From the NCBI GenBank assembly GCA_016882585.1, contig VGPP01000070.1, positions 1-8,520 of the forward strand: 8,520 nucleotides of DNA. The letters are read 5' to 3'. Both the position numbers and the translations under genes were made by a program. Under the pieces are notes generated by a model. The model worked only from the letters and a program-made list of their open reading frames with translations. It did not search any database and was not told the origin of the DNA. Each line of letters begins with the position of its first letter. The first letter of the stretch is position 1. The DNA comes from Cyanobacteria bacterium M_surface_7_m2_037. GTDB taxonomy: Bacteria > Cyanobacteriota > Cyanobacteriia > PCC-6307 > Cyanobiaceae. Shown here piece after piece: positions 1 to 6,576 of this stretch.

Positions 1-129
1 CTGCAGCCGCGCGGCGCCAGCAACGAACTGCGCCCCAACCGCCAGCGGCGCCCTGCCGCCAACAGCGAGGAGCTGGAGCTCTACACCGCCTTCCAGGCCT
101 TGTTACTGGAAGGCGACGAGGAGGAGTGA
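1..129 (+). CDS. 3' end of an unidentified protein-coding gene
   Basis: The frame is open from the first base to a TGA at 127-129 and gives the last 42 residues of a protein whose start lies outside the window. The tail is polar: an Arg/Asn/Gln-rich stretch (NELRPNRQRRPAANSEE) is followed by a short amphipathic segment (LELYTAFQALLLEG) and an acidic end, DEEE. No domain can be recognised from so little sequence and no function is proposed. Codon use is GC-rich like the neighbouring genes. The gene points the same way as umuDC but is separated from it by 190 bases containing a strong palindrome and a LexA-like promoter, so it is probably not part of that operon. Confidence 0.6.
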   Translation: MQPRGASNELRPNRQRRPAANSEELELYTAFQALLLEGDEEE

Positions 130-185
130 GGCGGAGTCGTTGATCTGCGCTGCTGTAGAGCGGGTGCCTGAGGTCGCCCGGCAGC

Positions 186-229
186 GCTGTCCAGTGCCGG
201 ATATCCATGGATATCCGGCACTGGACAGC
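186..229. repeat. Perfect 44-bp palindrome with no spacer
   Basis: The two 22-base arms (186-207 and 208-229) are exact reverse complements that meet at the centre of CCATGG with no spacer. The core has two copies of the self-complementary octamer GGATATCC (199-206 and 209-216) placed symmetrically around the centre. Symmetry stops abruptly at 185/230. As RNA it would fold into a hairpin of about 20 bp with a very small loop; as supercoiled DNA it could extrude a cruciform. It lies in the gap between the upstream gene and umuD, 45 bases before the LexA-like box. No T-run follows on either strand, so it does not look like a standard intrinsic terminator, although it could act on upstream mRNA ends. 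Confidence 0.9.
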
Positions 230-273
230 AGCCCGAGCACCACCGGGCCCCCAGCAGACCAACACCAGAAATC

Positions 274-287
274 AATACACCTGTACT
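274..287 (+). promoter_or_regulatory. Putative LexA (SOS) operator upstream of umuDC
   Basis: The 14-mer AATACACCTGTACT fits the LexA box described for cyanobacteria (RGTAC, three any-bases, then DGTWCB) at every defined position except the second, where A replaces G. It ends 32 bases before the first ATG of umuD and overlaps a -10-like element, so bound LexA would block the promoter. umuDC operons are classic SOS targets, so motif and context agree. The match and position are seen; LexA binding is inferred. Confidence 0.65.
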
Positions 288-289
288 AA
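284..289 (+). promoter_or_regulatory. Possible -10 element of the umuDC promoter
   Basis: TACTAA (or ACTAAT one base on) stands out as AT-rich in GC-rich surroundings and lies inside the 3' half of the LexA-like box. Transcription would start near 296-298, leaving a leader of roughly 22-24 bases before the ATG at 320. No convincing -35 hexamer is seen at the proper spacing. Confidence 0.35.
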
Positions 290-319
290 TCTGCGATCCG
301 ATGCTCGGGTGGCGGATTC

Positions 320-766
320 ATGGCTGCTGCTGGCCCTCAACCCATGCCCCTGCGCCGCGAGCGGCGGTGCTTGCGGCTGCCCCTGGCCGCCAGCACCGTG
401 GCCGCCGGCTTTCCCAGCCCCGCCGACGACTACATCGATGTGGGCATCGACCTCAACGAGGCCCTGATCCGCCACCCCAGCAGCACCTTTTTCCTGCGGG
501 TGAGCGGCGATTCGATGATCGAGGCCGGCATCCAGCACGGTGATCTGCTGGTGGTCGACCGCAGCCTCGAGCCACGTCCCGGCCTGATCGTGGTGGCGGT
601 GCTCGATGGCGCCTTCACCCTCAAACGCCTGGTGCGCCACCACGGCCGGCTGCGGCTGGAGGCGGCGAACAGCGCCTATCCGCCCCTGGAGCTGCATCAA
701 TGCGGCGACGTGCAGATCTGGGGCGTGGCCATCCACGTGATCCACGCCCTCACGCGCCATGGCTGA
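320..766 (+). CDS. umuD: UmuD, self-cleaving subunit of an SOS translesion polymerase
   Basis: This 148-residue protein is a LexA-like S24 peptidase. In the family, RecA filaments trigger self-cleavage, and the shortened dimer joins UmuC to form DNA polymerase V. The site AAGFPSPADDYID places the cut between Ala29 and Gly30 (Cys-Gly in E. coli). The catalytic serine is Ser65 in SGDSM and the lysine is Lys102 in FTLKRL, 37 residues apart as in E. coli (Ser60/Lys97). The peptidase fold fills the rest of the chain. The ATG at 320 lies 32 bases after the LexA-like box; an ATG at 344 would leave 21 residues before the cut and cannot be excluded. No clear ribosome binding site is seen. The 3' end overlaps umuC by 8 bases (ATGGCTGA), which suggests translational coupling. 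Confidence 0.93.
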   Translation: MAAAGPQPMPLRRERRCLRLPLAASTVAAGFPSPADDYIDVGIDLNEALIRHPSSTFFLRVSGDSMIEAGIQHGDLLVVDRSLEPRPGLIVVAVLDGAFTLKRLVRHHGRLRLEAANSAYPPLELHQCGDVQIWGVAIHVIHALTRHG

Positions 767-2036
767 TGTGCTGGCGCTGATCGACGCCAACAACTTCTAC
801 GCCTCCTGCGAGCAGGCCTTCGAACCGGCCCTGATCGGCCGGCCGGTGGTGGTGCTCTCCAACAACGACGGCTGCGTGGTGTCGCGCAGCAGCGAAGCGC
901 GGCAGCTGGGCATCGGCATGGGCAAGCCCTATTTCCAGATCGCCGGGCAGCTGGCCAGCCACGGCGTGGTGGTGCGCAGCTCCAATTACGCCCTCTACGG
1001 CGACATGAGCCAGCGGCTGATGAGCAGCCTCGAGCCGTTTGTGGCGGAGCTGGAGATCTATTCCATCGATGAGGCCTTCGCGCGGCTGCCGCGCCCACGG
1101 CACGGCGACCTCAGCAGCTGGGCCGCGGAGCTGCGCAGCCGCATCCGCCACAACCTCGGCCTGCCGATCGCCATCGGCCTGGCCTCCAGCAAGGTGCTGG
1201 CCAAACTCGCCAACCGCATCGCCAAAGGGGATCGGCGCCATGCGGGCGTGTTCGACCTGGGCCGTGAAGCCAACCCCGATCCCTGGCTGGAGCTCACCCC
1301 CGTGGAGGAGATCTGGGGGGTGGGCCGCCAGCTGGGCCGCTGGTGCCGGCTGCGGGGCATCGCCAATGCCCGCCAGCTGCGCGACATGGCCAGTGGTGAG
1401 CTGCGGGCCAAGGCTGGCGTGGTGGGCCTGCGGCTGCAGCTGGAGCTGCAGGGGGTGAGCTGCCTGCCCCTGGAGCAGGGGCCGAGCGCCAAGCGCGAAA
1501 CCTGCGTGAGCCGCAGCTTCAGCCGGGCGATCACCTCTGAAACCGAACTGCGCCAGGCCGTCGCCACCTACGTGGTGCGAGCTGCCGAGAAACTGCGCCG
1601 CCAGCAGCAGTGCAGCGGCCGGCTCACGGTGTTTGCCCGCACCAGCCCCTTCAGCCCCGGCTTCTACAGCCAGGCCGCCAGCACCGCCCTGGCGGTGGCC
1701 AGCAACGACACCGCCGCCCTGCTGCAGGCCGCCCTGCCGCTGGTGGCGCTGATCTACCGGCCCCACAAACGCTTTGCCAAAGCCGGCGTGCTGCTGCAGG
1801 AGCTGCAGAGCCAGGACCAGCTGCAACACCACCTGCTGGCACCGCTGCCGGAGCCGGAACAGCAGCGACGGGCGGCCCTGATGCAGAGCATCGATGGGCT
1901 CAATCGCCGTTACGGCCGAGGCACAGTGCAGTGGGCGGCCTGCGGCCTTGCACCCGGCTGGATGATGCGGCGCGAGCAACTCTCGCGGGCCGCCACCACC
2001 CGGCTCAACGATCTGCCCACGGCCTGGGCTCGCTAA
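759..2036 (+). CDS. umuC: UmuC, Y-family DNA polymerase (pol V catalytic subunit)
   Basis: The 425-residue length is close to E. coli UmuC (422). It copies across damaged bases in complex with cleaved UmuD and RecA. The catalytic acids are present: Asp9 in the IDANNFYASCE motif, and Asp104 and Glu105 in YSIDEAF. Tyr14 matches the steric-gate tyrosine that excludes ribonucleotides. GLASSKVLAKLANRIAK (140-156) and a helix-hairpin-helix thumb near IWGVGRQLG (185-193) follow, then the little-finger domain with CVSRSF, and a C-terminal DUF4113 segment (about 368-425) with GRGTVQWA. At the position of the E. coli clamp-binding motif QLNLF there is QLQHHLL (354-360), a weak match. The start overlaps the umuD stop, so the two are one operon. 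The gene ends 3 bases from the convergent gene with no terminator between. Confidence 0.95.
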   Translation: MADVLALIDANNFYASCEQAFEPALIGRPVVVLSNNDGCVVSRSSEARQLGIGMGKPYFQIAGQLASHGVVVRSSNYALYGDMSQRLMSSLEPFVAELEIYSIDEAFARLPRPRHGDLSSWAAELRSRIRHNLGLPIAIGLASSKVLAKLANRIAKGDRRHAGVFDLGREANPDPWLELTPVEEIWGVGRQLGRWCRLRGIANARQLRDMASGELRAKAGVVGLRLQLELQGVSCLPLEQGPSAKRETCVSRSFSRAITSETELRQAVATYVVRAAEKLRRQQQCSGRLTVFARTSPFSPGFYSQAASTALAVASNDTAALLQAALPLVALIYRPHKRFAKAGVLLQELQSQDQLQHHLLAPLPEPEQQRRAALMQSIDGLNRRYGRGTVQWAACGLAPGWMMRREQLSRAATTRLNDLPTAWAR

Positions 2037-2039
2037 CGA

Positions 2040-2324
2040 TCAAGGCTGCCCGTATTTCTGAAGGCTCTGCTTGCTGCAGAAGGTTTTGGCCTGTTCGATC
2101 GTCTGGCGATTCCCCACCTGCTCCACCACGCAGTTGCAGGTGTCAGCCACCATGCCGTCGGGCGGGGTTTTGCCGGCCTTCTGGAAGTCGTCGGCCATGG
2201 CCTGCGAGCACTTCTTGAAGATGATCTGGTCGATCATGCTGGCCTGGGCAGGAGCGGCCAGGGGGGAGGCAGCGCTGGCAGCCAGGCAGACGCCGATCAA
2301 GCGGCGGATGGAGAGGGAAGGCAT
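2040..2324 (-). CDS. Small secreted four-cysteine protein, unknown function
   Basis: This 94-residue protein starts with a clear Sec signal peptide: Arg7-Arg8, a hydrophobic stretch to about residue 24, and a probable cut after AQA at residue 28. The mature part of about 66 residues has four cysteines (Cys39, Cys63, Cys65, Cys83), including a Cys-Asn-Cys pair, a spacing that would suit two disulfide bonds in the periplasm. Helix-prone segments IDQIIFKKCSQAM and TIEQAKTFCSKQ flank the central cysteines. I recognise no named domain; it resembles the many small exported hypotheticals of picocyanobacteria. It sits 34 bases downstream of dnaG on the same strand, close enough to be co-transcribed, though a private promoter in that gap is possible. 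No clear Shine-Dalgarno sequence precedes the ATG. Confidence 0.75.
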   Translation of the reverse strand: MPSLSIRRLIGVCLAASAASPLAAPAQASMIDQIIFKKCSQAMADDFQKAGKTPPDGMVADTCNCVVEQVGNRQTIEQAKTFCSKQSLQKYGQP

Positions 2325-2358
2325 CCCTGTGTCTTACCAGAGCTGAGGCGCCAGAGGC

Positions 2359-4470
2359 TCAGGCTGTGAGCGAATCGGCTTGCTCCTGCAGCACATCTTC
2401 AAAGCCGGCGCGGCGCTGCTGATCGAGGTGGGCGATGTGCTGGCGCTCGTTGTAGTAGAGCTCCTGAAAGCGCAGGGCATCGCCGTTGAGATCGGCGAAC
2501 ATCGCTTCGATGCGCGCTTCCATATCCAGGGCGACGGGCTGCAGCGGCTGATCGGCAACGGGCTCCGCCGGGGCGGCCTGGCCCTCCTCCAACAGGCGGG
2601 CGATGCAACGCTCCAGGGTTTCGAGGCGCTGGGAGCTCCAGGCATTGAGCAGGTGGCGGCAGCGTTTGAGGCTGCGCTGCCGCTCCAGCGACGCCGTGGC
2701 CCCGCGCAGCTGCAACAGGGGGTTGGCCAAAGCAAGGCGCTGCACATCGGTGGGCTCGAGCAGCGGCGTGAGCCGGGTGAGCAGATCCGACGGGCTCTCG
2801 GCATCACTCAGCAACAGCTGATCGGTGAGCAACCGCGGCAGCTCCAGATCCGCCAACTCCAGCCCCGGATCGCCGCCTCGGTTGATCACCTCCAGCCGGC
2901 CCGCACCGAGGTTGTCTTCCTCGAGGGAGCTGATCGCCGCCCAGAGCTGGCGGTGGTGGGCGAGGGCGAAATCGTCGAGCTCACGGCGGCGCAGTTCGGC
3001 GCGGATCGTGCCCCGGTGGGTGGGGCAGTGCAAATAGAGCCGCAGCAGCTCGGCTTCGGCCCGCTCCCGCAGGCCCGCTTCGCCGGGCTGCTCCCAGCGC
3101 TGGGAGCGGCCATGCCAGCGCTGACCCTTCACCTGCTGGCGCAGGTCGTCTTCAAGCTGCAGGGCCAGGCGGGCCTGGCCGCCGCTGAGCCGCTCGGCCA
3201 CCTGCTGCAGGTAGCGGGAGCGCACGGCGCTGGCGGGCAGCTTGCCCAGCAGCACCACCAGGTCGCTCACCGCCTGCTGAAACTGATCGGAGCGGGCCAG
3301 ATCACGACCCTCCAGCACCTGATCGATCTGCCAATCGAGCCAGAGCGGCGCCTGATCGAGCAGGGAGCGGTACTCGCCGGCGCCGTGCTCCTTGAGGAAC
3401 TCGTCGGGGTCTTTACCGGCAGGCAGGTGCAGCACCCGCAGCTCCAGCTGACCCTGCAAGGCCAGCTGCTCCACCTCACCGATGGCCCGCTGGGCGGCGC
3501 GCACCCCGGCGCGATCGGTGTCGAAATTGAGGATCAGCCGCTTGCCATCGCAGCAGCGGCAGAGCTGGGTGATCTGCTGGCTGCTGAGAGCCGTGCCCAG
3601 GGCCGCCACCGCATTAGTGATGCCGGCGGCGTGCAGGGCGATCACATCGAAATAGCCCTCCACCACCACCGCCCGGTCGTCCTTGCGGATGGCATTCACG
3701 GCCTTATCGAGGCCGAAGAGGTGCTTGCCCTTCTCGAACACCTCCGTTTCCGGGGAGTTCAGATACTTGGGTTCGCCGCCATCAAGGCTGCGGCCACCGA
3801 AGCCGATGATCCGGCCCTGGCGATCGCAGATCGGCACCATCACGCGATGGCGGAAGCGGTCGTAGAAGCCATCGCCGCCGCGGCGCGGCACCACCAGGCC
3901 GGCCGCCTCCAGCAGATCCGGCGCAAAGCCTTCCACCTGCTGCAGGTGGGAAAGCAGACCATCCCAGCGCTCAGGGGCATAGCCCAGCCCGAAGCTTTCG
4001 AGGGTGGTTTCGCTCAGGCCCCGCTGGTCGCGTAGGTAAGCCAAAGCTCCGGCGCCCTCGGGGCTGCGCAGCTGGCTGCGGAACCACCCCGCCGCCAGCG
4101 CCAGCACCTTGTGCAGCTGATCGCGGCGCGAGAGCTGCTGGCGCAGGCGCTCCTGCTGGGGCCCCTCGAGGGTTTCCACCGGCAGCTGGTATTTGCGCGC
4201 CAGCTCCAGCACCACATCGCTGAAGCTCTGGCGCTGCAGCTCCATCAGGAACTTGATGGCGTTGCCGCCAGCCCCGCAGGAGAAGCAGTAGTAGAACTGC
4301 TTCGCCGGCGAAACCGTCATCGACGGTGATTTGTCGTCGTGGAATGGACAAACGCCGACGAACTCGCGGCCTTTCTTTTTGAGCACCACGTGCTCGCCCA
4401 CCACATCAACGATGTCAGCGCGTTCCTTAACGGCTTCGATCGTGCGGGGGTGGAGGCGAGGAGCTGACAC
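2359..4470 (-). CDS. dnaG: DnaG, DNA primase
   Basis: DNA primase makes the RNA primers for Okazaki fragments at the fork, working with DnaB helicase. The 703-residue protein opens with the CHC2-type zinc domain: Cys41 and His44 in CPFHDDKSPS, Cys62 and Cys65 in YYCFSCGAGG. The catalytic core has YLNSPET (236-242), then a TOPRIM domain with Glu271 in EGYFDV, Asp317 and Asp319 in FDTDRAG, and KDPDEFL (353-359). A helicase-binding region probably spans about 470-620. The last 80 or so residues extend beyond the E. coli protein (581 residues) and include LYYNERQHIAHLDQQ. The start is GTG at 4470-4468, immediately before SAPRLHPRTIEAVKERADIV, which aligns with the usual DnaG N-terminus. No clear ribosome binding site is seen. 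The transporter gene starts divergently about 13 bp away, so promoter elements probably lie inside that gene. Confidence 0.96.
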   Translation of the reverse strand: MSAPRLHPRTIEAVKERADIVDVVGEHVVLKKKGREFVGVCPFHDDKSPSMTVSPAKQFYYCFSCGAGGNAIKFLMELQRQSFSDVVLELARKYQLPVETLEGPQQERLRQQLSRRDQLHKVLALAAGWFRSQLRSPEGAGALAYLRDQRGLSETTLESFGLGYAPERWDGLLSHLQQVEGFAPDLLEAAGLVVPRRGGDGFYDRFRHRVMVPICDRQGRIIGFGGRSLDGGEPKYLNSPETEVFEKGKHLFGLDKAVNAIRKDDRAVVVEGYFDVIALHAAGITNAVAALGTALSSQQITQLCRCCDGKRLILNFDTDRAGVRAAQRAIGEVEQLALQGQLELRVLHLPAGKDPDEFLKEHGAGEYRSLLDQAPLWLDWQIDQVLEGRDLARSDQFQQAVSDLVVLLGKLPASAVRSRYLQQVAERLSGGQARLALQLEDDLRQQVKGQRWHGRSQRWEQPGEAGLRERAEAELLRLYLHCPTHRGTIRAELRRRELDDFALAHHRQLWAAISSLEEDNLGAGRLEVINRGGDPGLELADLELPRLLTDQLLLSDAESPSDLLTRLTPLLEPTDVQRLALANPLLQLRGATASLERQRSLKRCRHLLNAWSSQRLETLERCIARLLEEGQAAPAEPVADQPLQPVALDMEARIEAMFADLNGDALRFQELYYNERQHIAHLDQQRRAGFEDVLQEQADSLTA
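3820..3827. repeat. HIP1 octamer GCGATCGC
   Basis: Exact HIP1 palindrome with the extended form GGCGATCGCA, inside dnaG. HIP1 is strongly over-represented in many cyanobacterial genomes and contains the GATC methylation target. Confidence 0.85.
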
Positions 4471-4483
4471 GCTGCGCGCACGA

Positions 4484-5389
4484 GTGCGGCTTCAGGATGG
4501 CAGGGCAGCCCTGTGGATGCTGTCCAGCGCCATCAGTTTCAGTTTGATGGGGGTGTGCGTGAAGGCCGTGGGCGGCCGGATCCCCGTGGCAGAGGTGGTG
4601 CTGGCCCGATCGGCGGTGAGCCTGCTGCTGAGCATCGCGATGCTGCGCCAGGCCGGGCTGAACCCGTGGGGGCAGCGGCGGGGCCTGCTGGTGTTGCGCG
4701 GCGTGATCGGCACCGGCGCGCTGCTGTGCGTGTTTGCAGCCCTGGCGCAGCTGCCGCTGGCGGCAGCCACGGTGCTGCAATACCTCCAGCCCACCTTCAC
4801 AGCCGTGCTGGCGTGGCTGCTACTGGGGGAGCGGGTGGGCCCGCGGGTGCTGCTGGCGGCGCTGCTGGGCTGGCTGGCGGTGGTGGTGTTGAGCAACCCG
4901 AGCGAGTTGATGGGTCTGCTCGGCCCGTTGGCATCCGTGCTCTCGGGCGGCCAGGCCGCGGTGCTGCCCTTCGGCGGCGTGGTGCTGGCCATCGCCGGCG
5001 CCCTGCTATCGGCCTGCGCCTATGTGAGCGTGCGGGCCCTGGGGCGAACAGAGCACCCGCTGGTGATCGTGTTCTATTTCCCACTGGTGGGGCTCGTGCT
5101 CACCACCCCGCTGGTGCTGCTGCAGCCGGTGTGGCCCACGGGCTGGGAAGCCCTGGCTCTGGTGGGCGTGGGCCTGTTCACCCAGCTGGGACAGCTGGGG
5201 GTCACCAACGGCTTGCTCGGCATGCCGGCGGCACGGGCCACGGCCCTGAGCTACGGCCAGGTACCGCTAGCGGCCCTCTGGGGCTGGTTGTTGTTCGGGG
5301 AATCGCTCGATCCCGACACCGCCCTGGCGATGGCGCTGGTGCTGGCCGCCACCCTGCTCAGCCTCAGGCGATCGGCAAAGGATCGATGA
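4484..5389 (+). CDS. EamA-family (drug/metabolite transporter) membrane protein
   Basis: This inner-membrane carrier is predicted to have about ten membrane helices in two EamA repeats. From the chosen GTG start it has 301 residues, the usual length. The first repeat ends with the family-typical LPLAAATVLQYLQPTFTA and LLLGERVG; the second repeats the pattern with ARATALSYGQVPLAALWGWL and LFGESLD. A hydrophobic linker (PSELMGLLGPLASVLSGG) joins the halves. Family members export amino acids, nucleobase analogues or other small metabolites; the substrate here cannot be told from sequence. Start choice: the frame stays open upstream into dnaG, but GTG at 4484 is the first start that leaves dnaG intact and sits about 10 residues before the first helix. 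ATG at 4517 (290 residues) is the main alternative. The last 26 bases overlap the convergent lipoprotein gene. Confidence 0.88.
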   Translation: MRLQDGRAALWMLSSAISFSLMGVCVKAVGGRIPVAEVVLARSAVSLLLSIAMLRQAGLNPWGQRRGLLVLRGVIGTGALLCVFAALAQLPLAAATVLQYLQPTFTAVLAWLLLGERVGPRVLLAALLGWLAVVVLSNPSELMGLLGPLASVLSGGQAAVLPFGGVVLAIAGALLSACAYVSVRALGRTEHPLVIVFYFPLVGLVLTTPLVLLQPVWPTGWEALALVGVGLFTQLGQLGVTNGLLGMPAARATALSYGQVPLAALWGWLLFGESLDPDTALAMALVLAATLLSLRRSAKDR

Positions 5390-5843
5390 TCCAGTCCTGG
5401 GTGGAGCCATCGCTGCTGCCACTGGGCCGTGCCAGGCGCCAGCTCTGGCCGCGTTCTCCCCGCTGCAGATAAAGATCGAAGGCGCTGTCCACGCGGATCG
5501 GATCGCCGGGGAGGCGCCAATCAAAGCGACCGGTGAGATGCAGCCCCTTGCTGCCGCCGATCGGGATGGCCTGCTGCGATTCCACCCGCACCCGGCTCAC
5601 CTGAGGCAGGCCATCGGCCGGGTTGAGCTGCAGCGCCTCGGCGATCGAGCGCTGGGTGAGATCAATCTGCAGCGCCAGAGCAGAGAGCAGCACCTTCTGC
5701 GATGGCTGGCCGCCGCCGCAGGCGCTCAGCGTGAAGCTGAGCACCACGCAGAGCAACAGCGCCACAACCCGGCGCAGCACTGCCAGCAGCGGGGATGGGG
5801 TTGTCGGAGCGGGCAGCATGGGGGGCATCAACGGTGTTCCCAT
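5364..5843 (-). CDS. Predicted lipoprotein of unknown function
   Basis: The protein has up to 159 residues. It has a lipoprotein signal: Arg24-Arg25, a hydrophobic stretch ALLLCVVLSFTLSA, and a lipobox Leu39-Ser-Ala-Cys42 followed by GGG, so the mature chain would be lipid-anchored at Cys42. The mature part has a helical start (LLSALALQIDLTQRSIAEALQL) and then a probable beta-rich region (VSRVRVESQQAIPI, HLTGRFDWRL, AFDLYLQRG, SWRLAR, DWIIDPLPI). No known family is recognised. The first ATG (5843-5841) shares two bases with the ruvA start on the other strand; Met6 or Met9 (5819) are plausible starts and would give a more normal signal-peptide length. Its stop codon lies inside the convergent transporter gene, giving a 26-base tail-to-tail overlap. 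Confidence 0.75.
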   Translation of the reverse strand: MGTPLMPPMLPAPTTPSPLLAVLRRVVALLLCVVLSFTLSACGGGQPSQKVLLSALALQIDLTQRSIAEALQLNPADGLPQVSRVRVESQQAIPIGGSKGLHLTGRFDWRLPGDPIRVDSAFDLYLQRGERGQSWRLARPSGSSDGSTQDWIIDPLPIA

Positions 5844-6516
5844 GATCGGCTGGCTGCAAGGGCAACTCGCCGATCGCTGGCAGCAGGCCAGCCGCTGCAG
5901 CTTGCTGCTGGTGTGCGGCGGGGTGGGCTACGAAGTGCAGATGCCCCGCCGCCAGTGGGATCAACTGGGGGAAGCCGGCAGCGCCCTGAGCCTGCACATT
6001 CATCAGGTGATCCGGGACGACGCTTGGACGCTCTACGGCTTCAGCAGTCGCGCTGAACGGGACCTGTTCCGGGAATTGGTGGCGGTGAGCGGTGTTGGGC
6101 CGCAAATGGCGCTCGGACTGTTGGGGCAGCTCAGCTGCGAAGAGCTGGTGCGGGCGATCATTCAGGCCGATCTGCGGCTGCTCACCCAGGCGCCGGGGGT
6201 GGGCAAGCGCACGGCGGAGCGCCTGGCGGTGGAGCTGCGCACGCGCCTGCAGGAGCGCTACGGCAGCGGTGACAATCCAGACGACACAGCCGATCTCAGC
6301 CTCTCCGCCAACGCCGCAACATCGGAGCTGGCCAACGCTGTGCGCGATGAGGTGAGCCTCACTCTCACAGCCCTTGGTTATGAAGCGCTGGAAATCAACC
6401 GGGCCCTACGGGCGGTGGCTGCTCTCAACAGTGCGGAGAACACGTTGGAGATTGAAGCGGCGGATGATTGGTTGCGGGAGTGTCTGCGCTGGCTCTCCCG
6501 CAGCCAGGCGGCCTGA
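5842..6516 (+). CDS. ruvA: RuvA, Holliday junction-binding subunit of RuvAB
   Basis: RuvA binds four-way junctions as a tetramer and loads the RuvB motor for branch migration in recombinational repair. The 224-residue protein (203 in E. coli) starts MIGWLQG, matching the family N-terminus, and has an OB fold (about 1-63) with GGVGYEVQMP. Asp59-Asp60 in IRDDAWTLYGF match the acidic pin (Glu55-Asp56 in E. coli) that keeps the junction open. Two helix-hairpin-helix motifs follow: VAVSGVGPQMAL (80-91) and LTQAPGVGKRTAERL (114-128). After a flexible linker (about 140-165) comes the RuvB-binding domain III (about 166-218, DEVSLTLTALGY). The reading frame stays open upstream, but that part is the antisense of the lipoprotein gene; the ATG at 5842 fits the family. 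No SOS box is seen before it. Confidence 0.96.
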   Translation: MIGWLQGQLADRWQQASRCSLLLVCGGVGYEVQMPRRQWDQLGEAGSALSLHIHQVIRDDAWTLYGFSSRAERDLFRELVAVSGVGPQMALGLLGQLSCEELVRAIIQADLRLLTQAPGVGKRTAERLAVELRTRLQERYGSGDNPDDTADLSLSANAATSELANAVRDEVSLTLTALGYEALEINRALRAVAALNSAENTLEIEAADDWLRECLRWLSRSQAA

Positions 6517-6537
6517 GGTTGGGTGACCACGAGGCGG

Positions 6538-6543
6538 TAAGTT
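6538..6543 (+). promoter_or_regulatory. Possible -10 element before rpsO
   Basis: TAAGTT is the only AT-rich hexamer in the 60-base gap between ruvA and rpsO and would place the transcript start near 6550, about 27 bases before the rpsO ATG. No -35 hexamer occurs at the right distance (TTGGGT at 6519 is only 13 bases upstream). Read-through from ruvA is equally possible. Confidence 0.22.
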
Positions 6544-6576
6544 GGATGTTTGCACCGTCAGGGCCAGACGCCGCGC

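Noticed and set aside
750..1979. A 409-codon open frame on the minus strand opposite umuC
   Set aside because: Same GC-driven antisense effect; umuC carries all Y-family motifs while this frame is His/Gln/Ala-rich without motifs.
2343..2362. Short inverted repeat CTGAG/CTCAG at the end of dnaG
   Set aside because: Arms are only five bases with a ten-base loop and no T-run follows on the minus strand.
2380..4035. A 551-codon open frame on the plus strand opposite dnaG
   Set aside because: It is the antisense of a clear primase gene; high GC at third positions removes stops on the opposite strand. The translation is a Leu/Gln/Ala/Gly-rich string with no domain.
4371..4395. Hairpin GAGCAC/GTGCTC next to a T-rich run in dnaG
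   Set aside because: The T-run precedes the hairpin on the plus strand and becomes an A-run after it on the minus strand, so it is not a terminator in either direction.
4513..5472. A 319-codon open frame overlapping the transporter in another plus frame
   Set aside because: Its translation is Gly/Ala/Arg-rich and not membrane-like, whereas the other frame gives a convincing EamA protein.
5827..5840. LexA-like half-site (TGTTCC) just before ruvA
   Set aside because: Only the right half matches; the left half has two of five bases, so it is not a credible operator.
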